DNA of 64,000 nt from Acinetobacter gandensis (GCF_001678755.1 NZ_LZDS01000026.1:1-64000), one strand, 5' to 3'. Positions 7,940 to 17,022 are shown, numbered from the stretch's first letter. The notes: generated by a model not told the origin, from the letters alone. Numbers and translations are program-made.

Positions 7940-7945
7940 TAATTA

Positions 7946-9178
7946 TTAACAGACTCTGATCTTCAATTTATCCAAATAATCCGACCAAACTTGCATCATC
8001 ACTATGCGCTCTTCTAAATATTTTGTTCGGTTATAGGCTCTACCATGCATATCACGAACCTGATGTGCAAGCTGCTGTTCAATCCTCTCAATTGGAAATT
8101 TCAGTACTTCATCTAACAGCGTTCGCGCCGTCGCTCGAAAGCCATGACCAGTAGTTTCACCATTCTCAAATCCATATTGCTTAAGACGCTTATTAATAGT
8201 TGAATCACTGATTACTTGGTTAGAATTCCTCATCGATACGAAACAGTATTCACTATTTCCAGTGATTCGATATAACTCCTTAAGTAAGCCATAAACTTGA
8301 TTAGATAAAGGAACAATATGCTGAAGTGCTGTTTGGTTCTTGGTTTTAGGAGGAGTGTACGACCATAATCTTTTTTCAAAATCTATATCTGCCCACTTGG
8401 CTGATCTAAGCTCTCCAGGTCTAACAAAGACATGAGGTAAAATTTTAACTGCATAATCTACTGTGATTTCTCCACGCCCAAAATTCTCATCAATATTTGT
8501 TAGAAGCTGACCAAGCTTTTCTGAATCTGTTATTGCCGCTCTATGTGTTTTCGTGCCAGTTTTTAAGATACCGCTAATTTGATCAGCTATATTGAATTGA
8601 CATAACCCTAGAGCAATTGCATAGCGATAGACCTGTGAAGCTTTGCTACGCATACGTCGAGCAGAGTCAGTTTTACCTTGTTTTTCATAGAGTCTACAAG
8701 CATCTAAAATTTGGGCTGCAGTAATTTCACTGATTGGATAATCTCCAATCGATAAATAAAGTTTCTCCCAAACAAATGCATTTCGTTTTTGCGTGCTTGG
8801 TTCGAGCTCTTCAGTTTTTCTGAACTCTTCTGCAATAAATTTAAAGGTATTGTCTGCAACAAATAAGGCTCGTTCCTTTTCTTTAATTTTTATTTCACCA
8901 GGATCAATATTCTGAGCAATTAATTTTCTAAGCTCTGCTCGCTTCACTCTGGCATCTGCAAGAGTGACTTCAGGATAGACTCCCAAGGCTAGCGTTGATC
9001 TTTTTTTAGAAATTGGTCTTACATAATCCAATCTCCAATATGTACCACCTTTTTTATCCAATAAAAGATAAAGACCATCTCCATCAGAAAGTTTAATATT
9101 TTTTTCCAATACCTTTTTTTGTTGCGATATTGCTGATTTTATCTTCGTATCAGTAAGCGGTAGAACAGTTTTAGCCAT
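7946..9178 (-). CDS. P4-type tyrosine integrase of the tRNA-Arg island
   Basis: The 410-residue site-specific recombinase has an N-terminal DUF4102 arm-binding domain (DGDGLYLLLDKKGGTYWRLDY), a central SAM-like core-binding domain and a C-terminal catalytic domain. Visible catalytic residues are the Arg in HVFVRPGELRSAKW, HGFRATARTLLDE and the Tyr in RAYNRTKYLEER. I take ATG 9178 (MAKTVLPLTD), the usual family start. Upstream starts (TTG 9220, ATG 9211) are possible. Its 5' end faces the 3' end of tRNA-Arg 165 bp away, the classic arrangement for an element integrated at a tRNA gene. It looks intact and could mediate excision if a matching distal attachment site remains off the window. Confidence 0.9.
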   Translation of the reverse strand: MAKTVLPLTDTKIKSAISQQKKVLEKNIKLSDGDGLYLLLDKKGGTYWRLDYVRPISKKRSTLALGVYPEVTLADARVKRAELRKLIAQNIDPGEIKIKEKERALFVADNTFKFIAEEFRKTEELEPSTQKRNAFVWEKLYLSIGDYPISEITAAQILDACRLYEKQGKTDSARRMRSKASQVYRYAIALGLCQFNIADQISGILKTGTKTHRAAITDSEKLGQLLTNIDENFGRGEITVDYAVKILPHVFVRPGELRSAKWADIDFEKRLWSYTPPKTKNQTALQHIVPLSNQVYGLLKELYRITGNSEYCFVSMRNSNQVISDSTINKRLKQYGFENGETTGHGFRATARTLLDEVLKFPIERIEQQLAHQVRDMHGRAYNRTKYLEERIVMMQVWSDYLDKLKIRVC

Positions 9179-9236
9179 TTTTAACGGTATATTTTTAGAG
9201 TGAATTAACATGTACCGCAAAAAGTACCGTTAAAAA
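9178..9236. repeat. 12-bp inverted repeat in the integrase promoter region
   Basis: TTTTTAACGGTA (9178-9189) and TACCGTTAAAAA (9225-9236) form a perfect dyad separated by 35 bp. Partial copies of the ACGGTA/TACCG core occur at 9212-9217 and 9238-9244. The left arm overlaps the integrase start codon. Plausible roles are integrase arm-type sites or an autorepressor/excisionase operator. The sequence does not decide between them. Confidence 0.5.
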
Positions 9237-9343
9237 TTACGGTAGATCTAGGATACCATTGGATATCATAGAACAATACTAAAGCCAAAACTCTTTATTA
9301 TCAATATTTTTAGGATGAATTGGGACTTTACAGGAAAGGAAAA

Positions 9344-9365
9344 TGGTGCGCTCAGCGGGACTCGA
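9344..9365. other. Probable integration (att) site at the 3' end of tRNA-Arg
   Basis: The tRNA 3' segment from the CCA at 9344-9346 through the T-arm is where P4-type integrases usually recombine. The intact integrase lies just inside. I found no second copy of this segment elsewhere in the window, so the distal att must be off the left edge or lost. Inference from gene arrangement only. Confidence 0.35.
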
Positions 9366-9419
9366 ACCCACGCCACAGGCTTCGGAGACCTGTACTCTAT
9401 CCAGTTGAGCTATGAGCGC
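9344..9419 (-). tRNA. tRNA-Arg (anticodon CCG)
   Basis: The 76-nt cloverleaf has acceptor arms GCGCTCA/TGAGCGC, T-arm GGTTCGAGTCC and anticodon loop CTCCGAA giving anticodon CCG, which reads CGG codons. The terminal CCA is encoded. It borders the island on one side and the conserved yadG gene on the other. Confidence 0.95.
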
Positions 9420-9436
9420 TTCATTGGAGTGGGCAC

Positions 9437-9464
9437 ATCATAACAAAAAAAACTACAAGGTAAA
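9437..9464 (-). promoter_or_regulatory. Promoter of tRNA-Arg
   Basis: On the minus strand TATGAT (9437-9442) makes a good -10 about 18 bp before the mature tRNA end. A weak CTTTAC-type -35 lies 16 bp further upstream. Moderate support. Confidence 0.45.
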
Positions 9465-9606
9465 GCAACTATATATAAGTCAGTCATTTTTCTGCCTAAG
9501 CTTTGTACAGCATCCTGTTTATGCAATGCAGAATTCCATACGATTTACTTGGTTTATTCAGCCCGATATCGCACAATACTCAGACTATTCACAGCGTGAG
9601 ATATTT

Positions 9607-10542
9607 ATGACTGATGCACTGACGTTAACGCAGTTGTCAAAAACCTATAAAAATGGGTTTCAGGCACTCAAAGGTATTGATTTAACTGTACCTGAAGGTG
9701 AGTTTTATGCACTTTTAGGCCCAAATGGCGCAGGTAAATCGACCACGATTAGTATTATCAGTTCTCTTACGCGTAAAACTTCAGGTACTGTCGAAATTTT
9801 TGGGCACAATTTGGATACTCATCCATCACATGCCAAACAATGTTTAGGTGTCGTACCACAAGAATTTAACTTCGGTCAGTTTGAAAAGACCTTTGATATT
9901 TTGGTTACTCAAGCTGGTTATTACGGCATTCCCAAAAAATTAGCAGAAAAGCGTGCTGAAGAATATTTAGAAAAGCTAGGGTTGTGGGACAAACGCAGTA
10001 CACAAGCACGCATGCTATCTGGTGGGATGAAACGCCGTTTGATGATTGCGCGCGCCATGATGCATGAGCCGAAACTTCTAATTTTGGACGAGCCAACAGC
10101 GGGTGTTGATATTGAACTGCGTCGTTCTATGTGGGACTTCCTCACTGAAATGAATGACAAAGGTACATCTATTATTTTAACGACACATTATTTAGAAGAA
10201 GCAGAAATGCTGTGTCGTCGAATTGCGATTATTGACCGTGGTGTCATTAAAGAAGATACCACCATGAAAGGGTTCTTAAGCCAATTAAATGAAGAAACCT
10301 TTATCTTCGATTTGGCCGAGCCTATTCAACCGCTCAATATTGACATTATTGGTGTACGTTTTAACTTGGTTGACCCTGTGACCTTAGAAGTGACCATGGA
10401 TAAAGCCCACACCATGAATGATTTGTTCCAACTCATGGAATCTCAAGGTATTCAAGTACGCAGTATGCGTAATAAATCGAACCGTCTTGAAGAATTATTT
10501 GTTCGTATGGTGGAAAAAAATCTTGAAGGTGCAGCACAATGA
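9607..10542 (+). CDS. yadG: ABC transporter ATP-binding protein, YadG family
   Basis: The 311-residue ATPase of an ABC-2 exporter contains Walker A GPNGAGKST, signature LSGGMKRRL, Walker B LLILDEPTAG and the H-loop TTHYLEE, all present and in order. It closely resembles E. coli YadG along its length (for example PQEFNFGQFE, RNKSNRLEELF). The start is ATG 9607. The frame is open upstream to 9412, but that part runs through the tRNA promoter and lacks conservation. The permease gene overlaps its end by 4 bp (ATGA). The substrate is unknown. Confidence 0.93.
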   Translation: MTDALTLTQLSKTYKNGFQALKGIDLTVPEGEFYALLGPNGAGKSTTISIISSLTRKTSGTVEIFGHNLDTHPSHAKQCLGVVPQEFNFGQFEKTFDILVTQAGYYGIPKKLAEKRAEEYLEKLGLWDKRSTQARMLSGGMKRRLMIARAMMHEPKLLILDEPTAGVDIELRRSMWDFLTEMNDKGTSIILTTHYLEEAEMLCRRIAIIDRGVIKEDTTMKGFLSQLNEETFIFDLAEPIQPLNIDIIGVRFNLVDPVTLEVTMDKAHTMNDLFQLMESQGIQVRSMRNKSNRLEELFVRMVEKNLEGAAQ

Positions 10543-11312
10543 ATTTTAATCAACTTTGTATTGCCCTCTATACACTGGTTTATAAAGAAATCCGTCGCTT
10601 TATGCGAATCTGGCCACAAACGCTATTACCGCCTGCCATCACCATGAGTTTGTACTTTGTGATTTTTGGTAATTTAGTCGGTTCACGTATTGGTCAAATG
10701 GGTGGTTTCACCTATATGCAATTTATTGTTCCCGGTCTGATTATGATGGCGGTCATTACTAACAGTTATGCCAACGTATCATCTAGTTTCTTTAGTGCAA
10801 AATTCCAAAAAAGCATTGAAGAACTGATTATGAGTCCCGTACCACTACACATGGTACTTTGGGGTTATGTGATTGGTGGCGTTTGTCGTGGTGTATTGGT
10901 CGGCATTATTGTGACTGCCATGAGTCTATTTTTTACTGAATTACATATCACCAATATTTTCGTGACTATATATACAGTTCTTATTACTTCTTTATTATTT
11001 TCGCTGGGCGGCTTTATTAATGCTGTCTATGCAAAATCTTTTGACGATATTTCGATTATCCCGACTTTCGTCCTGACACCGCTAACCTATTTAGGCGGTG
11101 TTTTCTATGCCATCTCGTCATTGAGTCCATTTTGGCAAAATCTCTCTTTAATCAACCCTGTCGTGTATATGGTGAATGCATTCCGCTACGGTATTTTAGG
11201 CCATAGCGATGTCAATGTAGGCATTTCACTGGCAGTTATTACTGCATGCTGCGCTGTACTCTATGGCGTGGCATATCATTTACTTTCTCGTGGTTCAGGA
11301 ATGCGTGAATAA
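10539..11312 (+). CDS. yadH: ABC-2 type permease, YadH family
   Basis: The 257-residue inner-membrane protein has about six hydrophobic segments and the ABC-2 pattern (PPAITMSLYFVIFGN, QFIVPGLIMMAVI, LTPLTYLGGVFYAIS). It forms the membrane half of the exporter with the ATPase encoded just upstream, with which it overlaps by 4 bp for coupled translation. Length equals E. coli YadH. The queF start codon overlaps its stop by one base, so the three genes are probably one transcript. Confidence 0.92.
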   Translation: MNFNQLCIALYTLVYKEIRRFMRIWPQTLLPPAITMSLYFVIFGNLVGSRIGQMGGFTYMQFIVPGLIMMAVITNSYANVSSSFFSAKFQKSIEELIMSPVPLHMVLWGYVIGGVCRGVLVGIIVTAMSLFFTELHITNIFVTIYTVLITSLLFSLGGFINAVYAKSFDDISIIPTFVLTPLTYLGGVFYAISSLSPFWQNLSLINPVVYMVNAFRYGILGHSDVNVGISLAVITACCAVLYGVAYHLLSRGSGMRE

Positions 11313-12127
11313 TGAGTGTAGAACAATCCCTTTTAGGTAAAGACACCAATTACCCAACAGCATATCAGCCCGATATTCTGTTCCCTATCGCACGTGCTAC
11401 GGCACGTGAACAATATGCCCATGTGGAAGGCATTTGCCAAGGTAAAGACTGGTGGCATGTTTTTGAAATTTCATGGCTAAATGCTTCTGGTGTACCACAA
11501 GTAGCAATTGGTCGTTTAACACTACCAGCCAGTTCAGACAATTTAATCGAATCCAAATCACTAAAGCTCTACTTTAATAGTATGAACTTTACTCAATTTG
11601 AATCACGTGATGCTTTCAAAGCAACAGTTGAAAAAGATTTATCTGTTGCTGCCAATGCACCCGTGACTATTGATCTTTTTCATGTCGATGATGTGGAAAT
11701 TTCTAAGCCTGAAGGTATCTGTATTGATGACTTAGAGCCAACAAAACTGGAAAATCATCCAAACGCCAACTTATTGGCATTAGATGAAAATAACAATGAA
11801 GAAGTTGAAGTTCAGTTTTATTCACATTTATTAAGAAGTAACTGTCCAGTCACGGGTCAACCTGATTGGGGTACGGTATTTATAAGGTATAAAGGAAGCA
11901 AGCCTTGTTATCGTAGTATTTTGGCTTATATTATTTCTTACCGTCAGCATAATGGTTTCCATGAACAATGTGTGGAACAAATGTTTGCCGATATTTGGCA
12001 AAATCTTAAACCAAGTAAGCTGATGGTTTATGCAACCTATACACGCCGTGGTGGATTGGACATCAACCCTTGTCGTGTATCGGATTTAACATGGATGCCT
12101 CGCCCAATTCGATTGGCGCGACAATAA
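11312..12127 (+). CDS. queF: NADPH-dependent 7-cyano-7-deazaguanine (preQ0) reductase QueF
   Basis: The 271-residue long-form QueF reduces preQ0 to preQ1 in queuosine tRNA modification. Key features are the ESKSLKLY NADPH-binding motif (80-87) in the N-terminal tunnelling-fold half, catalytic Cys178 in SNCPVTGQPD and Asp185, and the C-terminal substrate Glu region FHEQCVEQ. ATG overlaps the stop of the yadH gene. The other queuosine genes in this window, queE and queC, are 42 kb away. No preQ1 riboswitch is visible upstream, which fits its position inside an operon. Confidence 0.96.
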   Translation: MSVEQSLLGKDTNYPTAYQPDILFPIARATAREQYAHVEGICQGKDWWHVFEISWLNASGVPQVAIGRLTLPASSDNLIESKSLKLYFNSMNFTQFESRDAFKATVEKDLSVAANAPVTIDLFHVDDVEISKPEGICIDDLEPTKLENHPNANLLALDENNNEEVEVQFYSHLLRSNCPVTGQPDWGTVFIRYKGSKPCYRSILAYIISYRQHNGFHEQCVEQMFADIWQNLKPSKLMVYATYTRRGGLDINPCRVSDLTWMPRPIRLARQ

Positions 12128-12144
12128 AAAAATTGAGGTTAGCG

Positions 12145-12795
12145 ATGCCATTTTTTGGTTTTATTCCTTCAGATGAACTTTTAAGCAGTATTCAGACTGG
12201 TCACGAGAAAAAAAATTCAAGTGAACCCCTTTATCCTTTGCGTGATAAAACTGCATTGCTGATCAATGATGAAATCATTGGTGCAACGATTTTAGCACCT
12301 GTACATCTTTTCCCTGCAAGCGACAAACGCGATACAGCGGAAAAACTTGCAGGCTATGTGAAATCTACAGTTGCTGTTTTACTTAAACAACTCCTAGGTA
12401 AGTCACCTAACGATGTGGTAAAACAATCCATCGATTTTTCTGAGAAAAGTTTGTTTAAAGATAGTTCAGGCACACATCGCGTTGGCCTTACTCTCGATGC
12501 AGGGCTAATCACTAACCTCAAAAATAGCTATGCTGAAATCAAAGCAGGCACTGATGTAAATAAAGCTGCCTTCGCAGAACTTTATAAACAGTTTGCCGAA
12601 GCAGCAGTCCGCCATTTTATGAATGACTTTAATAAGACCTTAGATCTTGGCATGATTAAACGTAAAGCAGCAGATATTGGTTCTTCAGCTGTGATTAAAG
12701 CCATCCATATTGCTATTGATAAAATTTTCCCTAATCTGACCAAAGAAGAACTCGGGGCTTTAGCGCAAGCACACGACTCGATGTTTAATCACTAA
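12145..12795 (+). CDS. Conserved hypothetical protein
   Basis: The 216-residue protein is not recognised. The start is ATG 12145 (MPFFGFIPSDELL), supported by GAGG at 12134-12137. The longer frame from 12070 overlaps queF. It has no signal peptide or membrane segment. It is mostly helical with charged residues, with repeated Lys/Asp-rich amphipathic stretches toward the C-terminus. It follows queF by 17 bp and precedes a strong terminator, so it is probably the last gene of the yadG-yadH-queF transcript. Confidence 0.75.
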   Translation: MPFFGFIPSDELLSSIQTGHEKKNSSEPLYPLRDKTALLINDEIIGATILAPVHLFPASDKRDTAEKLAGYVKSTVAVLLKQLLGKSPNDVVKQSIDFSEKSLFKDSSGTHRVGLTLDAGLITNLKNSYAEIKAGTDVNKAAFAELYKQFAEAAVRHFMNDFNKTLDLGMIKRKAADIGSSAVIKAIHIAIDKIFPNLTKEELGALAQAHDSMFNH

Positions 12796-12811
12796 ATCTT
12801 TCTCAGTATTC

Positions 12812-12837
12812 AAAACCTAGCCTCGGCTAGGTTTTTT
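12812..12837 (+). terminator. Rho-independent terminator after the yadG-queF operon
   Basis: The stem AAAACCTAGCC / GGCTAGGTTTT has a 2-nt TC centre and is followed by a T run. Confidence 0.85.
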
Positions 12838-12919
12838 ATTGCAAAATATTGATATGACTTATTTTAGTGCAAGACTGTGCTAGCATGCGCCTATAAAAAA
12901 TCCCCACATACTTATTATT

Positions 12920-14062
12920 ATGACATTAGATTCACAATATAAGTTTTTGCGTCAAGCACCACGAGATGGCTTAAGTACCGCGATGCAACCTTCTATATGG
13001 AATCGTTTGCATATCGATCCGTGGTTAACCACATTTATCATTTTAAATGCGGCACTCGGTTTAGTGACTTTATATAGTGCGTCTGGTCAAAATATCAGCA
13101 TGGTCATTCGACAGAGTATAAGTTTCGCCATTGGCTTGGTTGTCATGTTTAGTTTGGCTCAGATTCCACCTAAGGTTTATCAGACTTTCAGCCCTTTTTT
13201 CTATGTATTCGGTTTACTTTGTCTAATTGCAGTCATGTTGGTTGGTGAAGTGCGTATGGGTGCGCAGCGTTGGCTAAGCATACCCGGTGTTGCAAGTGTT
13301 CAACCCAGTGAATTTATGAAAATTGGCATGCCCATGATGATGGCATGGTATCTATCCAAGTATGCTCTCCCACCAAAGTTTAAACAGATCTTTATTGCGC
13401 TGATATTAGTGGGTGTACCTTTCTTATTAATTGCAGAACAACCCGACTTAGGTACATCTGCCTTAGTCCTTGCAAGCGGTATATTTGTATTGTTTCTTAG
13501 TGGCTTACCATGGTGGATGATTGGAAGTGCACTCGGTGCCGTTGCTGTACTCATTCCTCTCACTTGGGAGTTTTTACTACAGGATTATCAGAAAAAACGT
13601 GTCATGACTTTATTTGACCCTGAAGCAGATGCCTTAGGTGCGGGTTGGAACATTATTCAATCTAAAACGGCCATTGGCTCAGGTGGTATGTCGGGAAAAG
13701 GCTTTTTACAAGGCAGCCAATCACATCTGCATTTTTTACCCGAAGGTCATACAGATTTCATCATTGCGGCCTATTCTGAAGAATTTGGTTTTATTGGTAT
13801 CTGTATTTTAGTTGTTCTGTATTTCGCTATCATCTTTCGTACTCTGCAAATTGGCTTAAATAGTTTCCATAACTATCGTCGATTGCTTGCCGGCGGCCTA
13901 GGTTTGTCTTTTTTTGTATATGTATTTGTGAATGCTGGCATGGTCAGTGGTATCTTACCCGTAACAGGTATTCCTCTACCTTTTATGAGCTATGGCGGCA
14001 CAGCCATCATTACTTTAATGGCTGCTTTTGGCCTGGTGATGGCCATTCATACTCATCGCTAA
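12920..14062 (+). CDS. rodA: Rod shape-determining protein RodA, peptidoglycan glycosyltransferase
   Basis: The 380-residue SEDS-family inner-membrane protein polymerises lipid II for cell elongation together with PBP2. It has about ten hydrophobic segments and the SEDS signatures AEQPDLGTSALVL, the Asp-containing loop SQSHLHFLPEGHTDFI and the C-terminal PVTGIPLPFMSYGGT. Length matches E. coli RodA with a short N-terminal extension. A start at ATG 12983 is also possible. It is followed after 22 bp by the lytic transglycosylase gene and then rlpA, a cell-wall cluster. Confidence 0.96.
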   Translation: MTLDSQYKFLRQAPRDGLSTAMQPSIWNRLHIDPWLTTFIILNAALGLVTLYSASGQNISMVIRQSISFAIGLVVMFSLAQIPPKVYQTFSPFFYVFGLLCLIAVMLVGEVRMGAQRWLSIPGVASVQPSEFMKIGMPMMMAWYLSKYALPPKFKQIFIALILVGVPFLLIAEQPDLGTSALVLASGIFVLFLSGLPWWMIGSALGAVAVLIPLTWEFLLQDYQKKRVMTLFDPEADALGAGWNIIQSKTAIGSGGMSGKGFLQGSQSHLHFLPEGHTDFIIAAYSEEFGFIGICILVVLYFAIIFRTLQIGLNSFHNYRRLLAGGLGLSFFVYVFVNAGMVSGILPVTGIPLPFMSYGGTAIITLMAAFGLVMAIHTHR

Positions 14063-14084
14063 TGAAATTGGAATTTTTTTATTT

Positions 14085-15086
14085 ATGTTAAATCGAAATT
14101 TTTATAAAAAACTTACACATATTGGCATTGTTGTCGGTTCTCTTTCTCTGACTAGTTTCTGTCAAGCCAACGACTTTCAGTCTCATCCAGCCTATGCAGC
14201 CTTTAAACAAAATACCATGCAAACCTATGGTTTAAGTGAGAGTCAAGTTGACTGGGCCATGCAAGGTAGTAAAAACTTGCCCAACATTATTAACATTATG
14301 AATCGCCCTGGTGAATCAAAGCCTTGGTATCAATACAAAACCAACTTTTTAGCAGAGAGTACGATTCAACGTGGTGTGCGTTTTAAAAACCAATATGCAG
14401 ATACATTAAATCGTGCAGAACAACAGTTTGGCGTACCACAATCTGTAATTCTCGGTATTTTAGGTGTTGAAACAGGATATGGCAGCAATAAAGGTAACTT
14501 TATTACCCGTGATGCACTTGCAACTTTAGGTTTCGGCTATGAACGCCGTGCGCAATATTTCCAAGATGAACTCGCAGCACTGATCGCTTGGTCATATAAA
14601 GATGGTGTTCCAACCAATTCTGTTGTGGGTTCTTATGCAGGTGCAGTTGGATATCCTCAATTTATGCCAAGCAACATTCCAAAATTTGGTGTGGATTACG
14701 ACGGCAACGGTCATGTTGACCTTCGAAATTCAGCTGTAGATGCCATTGGCTCAATTGCAAACTACCTTGCAAATTATGGTTGGCAGCGTAATCAACCTAT
14801 TGCCTTTGCCGCACGCTACTCAGGTAACAATCCAGATTCAATTATTGCCAAAGATTTAAATCAACCAACGCCGTACGGTGTTTTAAAGGCACAAGGCGTA
14901 ACCCCTATGAATCCATTGGTAAAAATTGATGACCTCGATTTAGTCAATGTCATTCAATTGCAAGATAGTTATGGGCCAATTTATTACATTACCTACCCTA
15001 ACTTTCAGGTCATTACTACCTACAATAAAAGCCGTATGTATGCGACAGCGCTGTGGCTTTTAGGCACTGAAATTACCAGTCGATAA
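14085..15086 (+). CDS. mltB: Lytic murein transglycosylase B
   Basis: The 333-residue periplasmic enzyme cleaves the MurNAc-GlcNAc bond with 1,6-anhydro product. An N-terminal export signal (about 1-28, ending SFCQAND) resembles a lipoprotein or Sec signal. The catalytic Glu129 lies in LGILGVETGYGSNKG, and the MltB pattern continues with YAGAVGYPQFMPSN. It lies directly downstream of rodA and upstream of rlpA, consistent with coordinated wall synthesis and turnover. Confidence 0.93.
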   Translation: MLNRNFYKKLTHIGIVVGSLSLTSFCQANDFQSHPAYAAFKQNTMQTYGLSESQVDWAMQGSKNLPNIINIMNRPGESKPWYQYKTNFLAESTIQRGVRFKNQYADTLNRAEQQFGVPQSVILGILGVETGYGSNKGNFITRDALATLGFGYERRAQYFQDELAALIAWSYKDGVPTNSVVGSYAGAVGYPQFMPSNIPKFGVDYDGNGHVDLRNSAVDAIGSIANYLANYGWQRNQPIAFAARYSGNNPDSIIAKDLNQPTPYGVLKAQGVTPMNPLVKIDDLDLVNVIQLQDSYGPIYYITYPNFQVITTYNKSRMYATALWLLGTEITSR

Positions 15087-15373
15087 GACTGGTGATTTAC
15101 CAATAGATATAAAAGTCAATCTTTTTTTTAATTAAAATGGCTAAATTTCGCGCTTATTACATACAATGTTACAATATTGATCATTTTATGATCAATAAGT
15201 GTTATTTTTTTAGACAATTTCAAAGTATTTTAATTAAACACTAGACAGCCCTGTTAGCGCATGAATATTATCCATCTCGTTAAATGTAGTTGCAAAAGTG
15301 AAATATCAGACGTGTTTGTACGGATATCAGCGACTTAGTTGGATCAGACAAATATGCCATTGGGAGATAAACA

Positions 15374-15988
15374 ATGCAGTCATCGATTATTAAATATGCC
15401 TTAGCGGTTGCCACGACAGTAGCCCTAAGTCAGTCACAAGCAGAGATGGTTCAATCATCGTCATTCAATCATGACAATGATAATTCTCGTCTAGCTGCAC
15501 GTGTATTAAACAAAGAAGCTCAAAGCTTTAATTCAAATTTTACTAATTTAAGTAGCCTTTCAATCACTGAGCGTTCTGGCGATAAAATTCGTCGTGAAAC
15601 AATCGCTGCTAAAATCGAAATCCCTGAAGATGAGCCTTCAGTGATTGAAAAGTTAAATACTGTTGCGTCTAACACTGTGCGTAAATTCAGCCAAACAGGT
15701 ACAGCGTCATGGTACGGTCGTCAATTCCATGGCCGTAAAACTGCTAGTGGTGAAACATTCGATATGAATGCATTAACCGCTGCTCACCGTAGCTTGCCAC
15801 TCAACTGCTTTATTCGTGTAACCAACCGCAATAACGGTAAAAGTGTCGTTGTGAAAGTCAATGACCGTGGCCCATTCCATGGCAACCGAGTTCTAGATTT
15901 ATCTTATGGTGCTGCAAAGCAATTAGGTATTACTAGTGCAGGTACAGCAAATGTCAGCATCGAGCGTGTAGACGGACCAAACTCATAA
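15374..15988 (+). CDS. rlpA: RlpA-family septal-ring lytic transglycosylase
   Basis: The 204-residue protein has an N-terminal signal peptide and a C-terminal double-psi beta-barrel: GTASWYGRQFHGRKTASGE, the FDMNALTAAHRSLP block and VKVNDRGPFHGNRVLDLSYG with the catalytic-type Asp. There is no SPOR domain at the C-terminus and no Cys lipobox, unlike the longer E. coli form. RBS GGGAG precedes ATG 15374. The 287-bp upstream gap should hold its promoter. I see no other feature in it. Confidence 0.9.
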   Translation: MQSSIIKYALAVATTVALSQSQAEMVQSSSFNHDNDNSRLAARVLNKEAQSFNSNFTNLSSLSITERSGDKIRRETIAAKIEIPEDEPSVIEKLNTVASNTVRKFSQTGTASWYGRQFHGRKTASGETFDMNALTAAHRSLPLNCFIRVTNRNNGKSVVVKVNDRGPFHGNRVLDLSYGAAKQLGITSAGTANVSIERVDGPNS

Positions 15989-16013
15989 TCCCAAATGAGT
16001 GACTGCATTTAAC

Positions 16014-16039
16014 AAAACCACGCTTAGCGTGGTTTTTTA
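16014..16039 (+). terminator. Terminator after rlpA
   Basis: The stem AAAACCACGCT / AGCGTGGTTTT is followed by T residues. Confidence 0.8.
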
Positions 16040-16156
16040 TTTCCAGCACTTCATCCCCCTCACATTTTGAATATCCATTTTCGGTTTCCTCTATTTTTGA
16101 CGCATTCTGAGTTCTGGTTTATATTTTAAACAATATTTCCATGATCAAGGATCGTC

Positions 16157-16612
16157 ATGAAAACAATCAGTGAATGGTTTGATGAATATAGTGAAAGCCA
16201 TCAGAACCAAACTAATAAATTAATCCATTGGGTTTGCGTTCCAACCATCTATTTTTCAATCGTAGGCATCTTGGCACATTTTAGTGTTTTACTTACAACG
16301 CTTCTTTTAGTACTTGCCTTTATTTTTTACGCGCGCTTAGACATCGTGCTTGCCGTCGCTATGGCTGTATTAACATCGGTTTTAGTGTGGCTAATTTGGG
16401 TCTTACCTGTAGGCTACGGATTTTATATTGGCTTATTCATTTTGGCCTGGATTGGGCAGTTTTACGGGCATAAAGTAGAAGGCAAGAAGCCATCTTTCTT
16501 CAAAGATCTTCAATTCCTCCTCATTGGCCCAATTTGGTGTATGGATGCTTACCTAAACAAAGTGCTACCAAACTGGAAAACTCGCCAAAAAACGCAAATG
16601 ACGAGCATTTAG
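16157..16612 (+). CDS. DUF962 (Mpo1-like) membrane protein
   Basis: The 151-residue inner-membrane protein has the N-terminal signature FDEYSESHQNQTNKLIHWVCVP with the conserved His residues of the DUF962/Mpo1 family, then about four hydrophobic helices and the second motif GQFYGHKVEGKKPS. Yeast Mpo1 is an Fe2+-dependent dioxygenase in phytosphingosine degradation. The bacterial role is not established. Monocistronic, own promoter region upstream. Confidence 0.85.
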   Translation: MKTISEWFDEYSESHQNQTNKLIHWVCVPTIYFSIVGILAHFSVLLTTLLLVLAFIFYARLDIVLAVAMAVLTSVLVWLIWVLPVGYGFYIGLFILAWIGQFYGHKVEGKKPSFFKDLQFLLIGPIWCMDAYLNKVLPNWKTRQKTQMTSI

Positions 16613-16704
16613 AGCACACTTAAATTTTAATTTGAAGAAAAGAGCTTTTTAATAGCTTGCTAGGTGCTTTTCCCTTATTTTTTATATGGCTTTTTCAATA
16701 CTAT

Positions 16705-17022
16705 TTAGAATAAAACCACGTAAATATAAAAATAGAAAAGCACCAAACTTAAACTAATACTTAAAAGTAATTTTCGAGTTATACACGTGATAAGAATGGT
16801 CAATAGTGCGCCATAAAAATAGCTATTGGCCCATACCCCTTTCCACTCACCCTGTTCAAAAAAAATCACAGGACTAACAATTGAAATCATTAAGCAAGGT
16901 GCAGCATATTTCAACATATACAAGGCAAAGTTTGGCATGCGAATCGTGGTTTTAGGTTCAAGAAATACATAGCGATTAAAAAAAGTGACAGCGGTCAACA
17001 CAAACAATAAGTACCAACTCAT
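16705..17022 (-). CDS. azlD: AzlD-family branched-chain amino acid exporter small subunit
   Basis: The 105-residue hydrophobic protein has three to four membrane segments and the LKYAAPCLMISIVSPVIF region typical of AzlD. Its start overlaps the end of azlC by 4 bp, so the two are translated together. AzlC and AzlD form an export complex for branched-chain amino acids or analogues. The substrate here is inferred. Confidence 0.85.
   Translation of the reverse strand: MSWYLLFVLTAVTFFNRYVFLEPKTTIRMPNFALYMLKYAAPCLMISIVSPVIFFEQGEWKGVWANSYFYGALLTILITCITRKLLLSISLSLVLFYFYIYVVLF

Noticed and set aside
9412..9606. Upstream extension of the yadG reading frame.
   Set aside because: It overlaps the tRNA-Arg 5' end and promoter, has no ribosome site and is not part of the ABC ATPase domain. 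ATG 9607 is the real start.
15075..15092. ACCAGTC/GACTGGT hairpin at the end of mltB.
   Set aside because: It overlaps the stop codon and has no following T run, so a terminator call is not supported.
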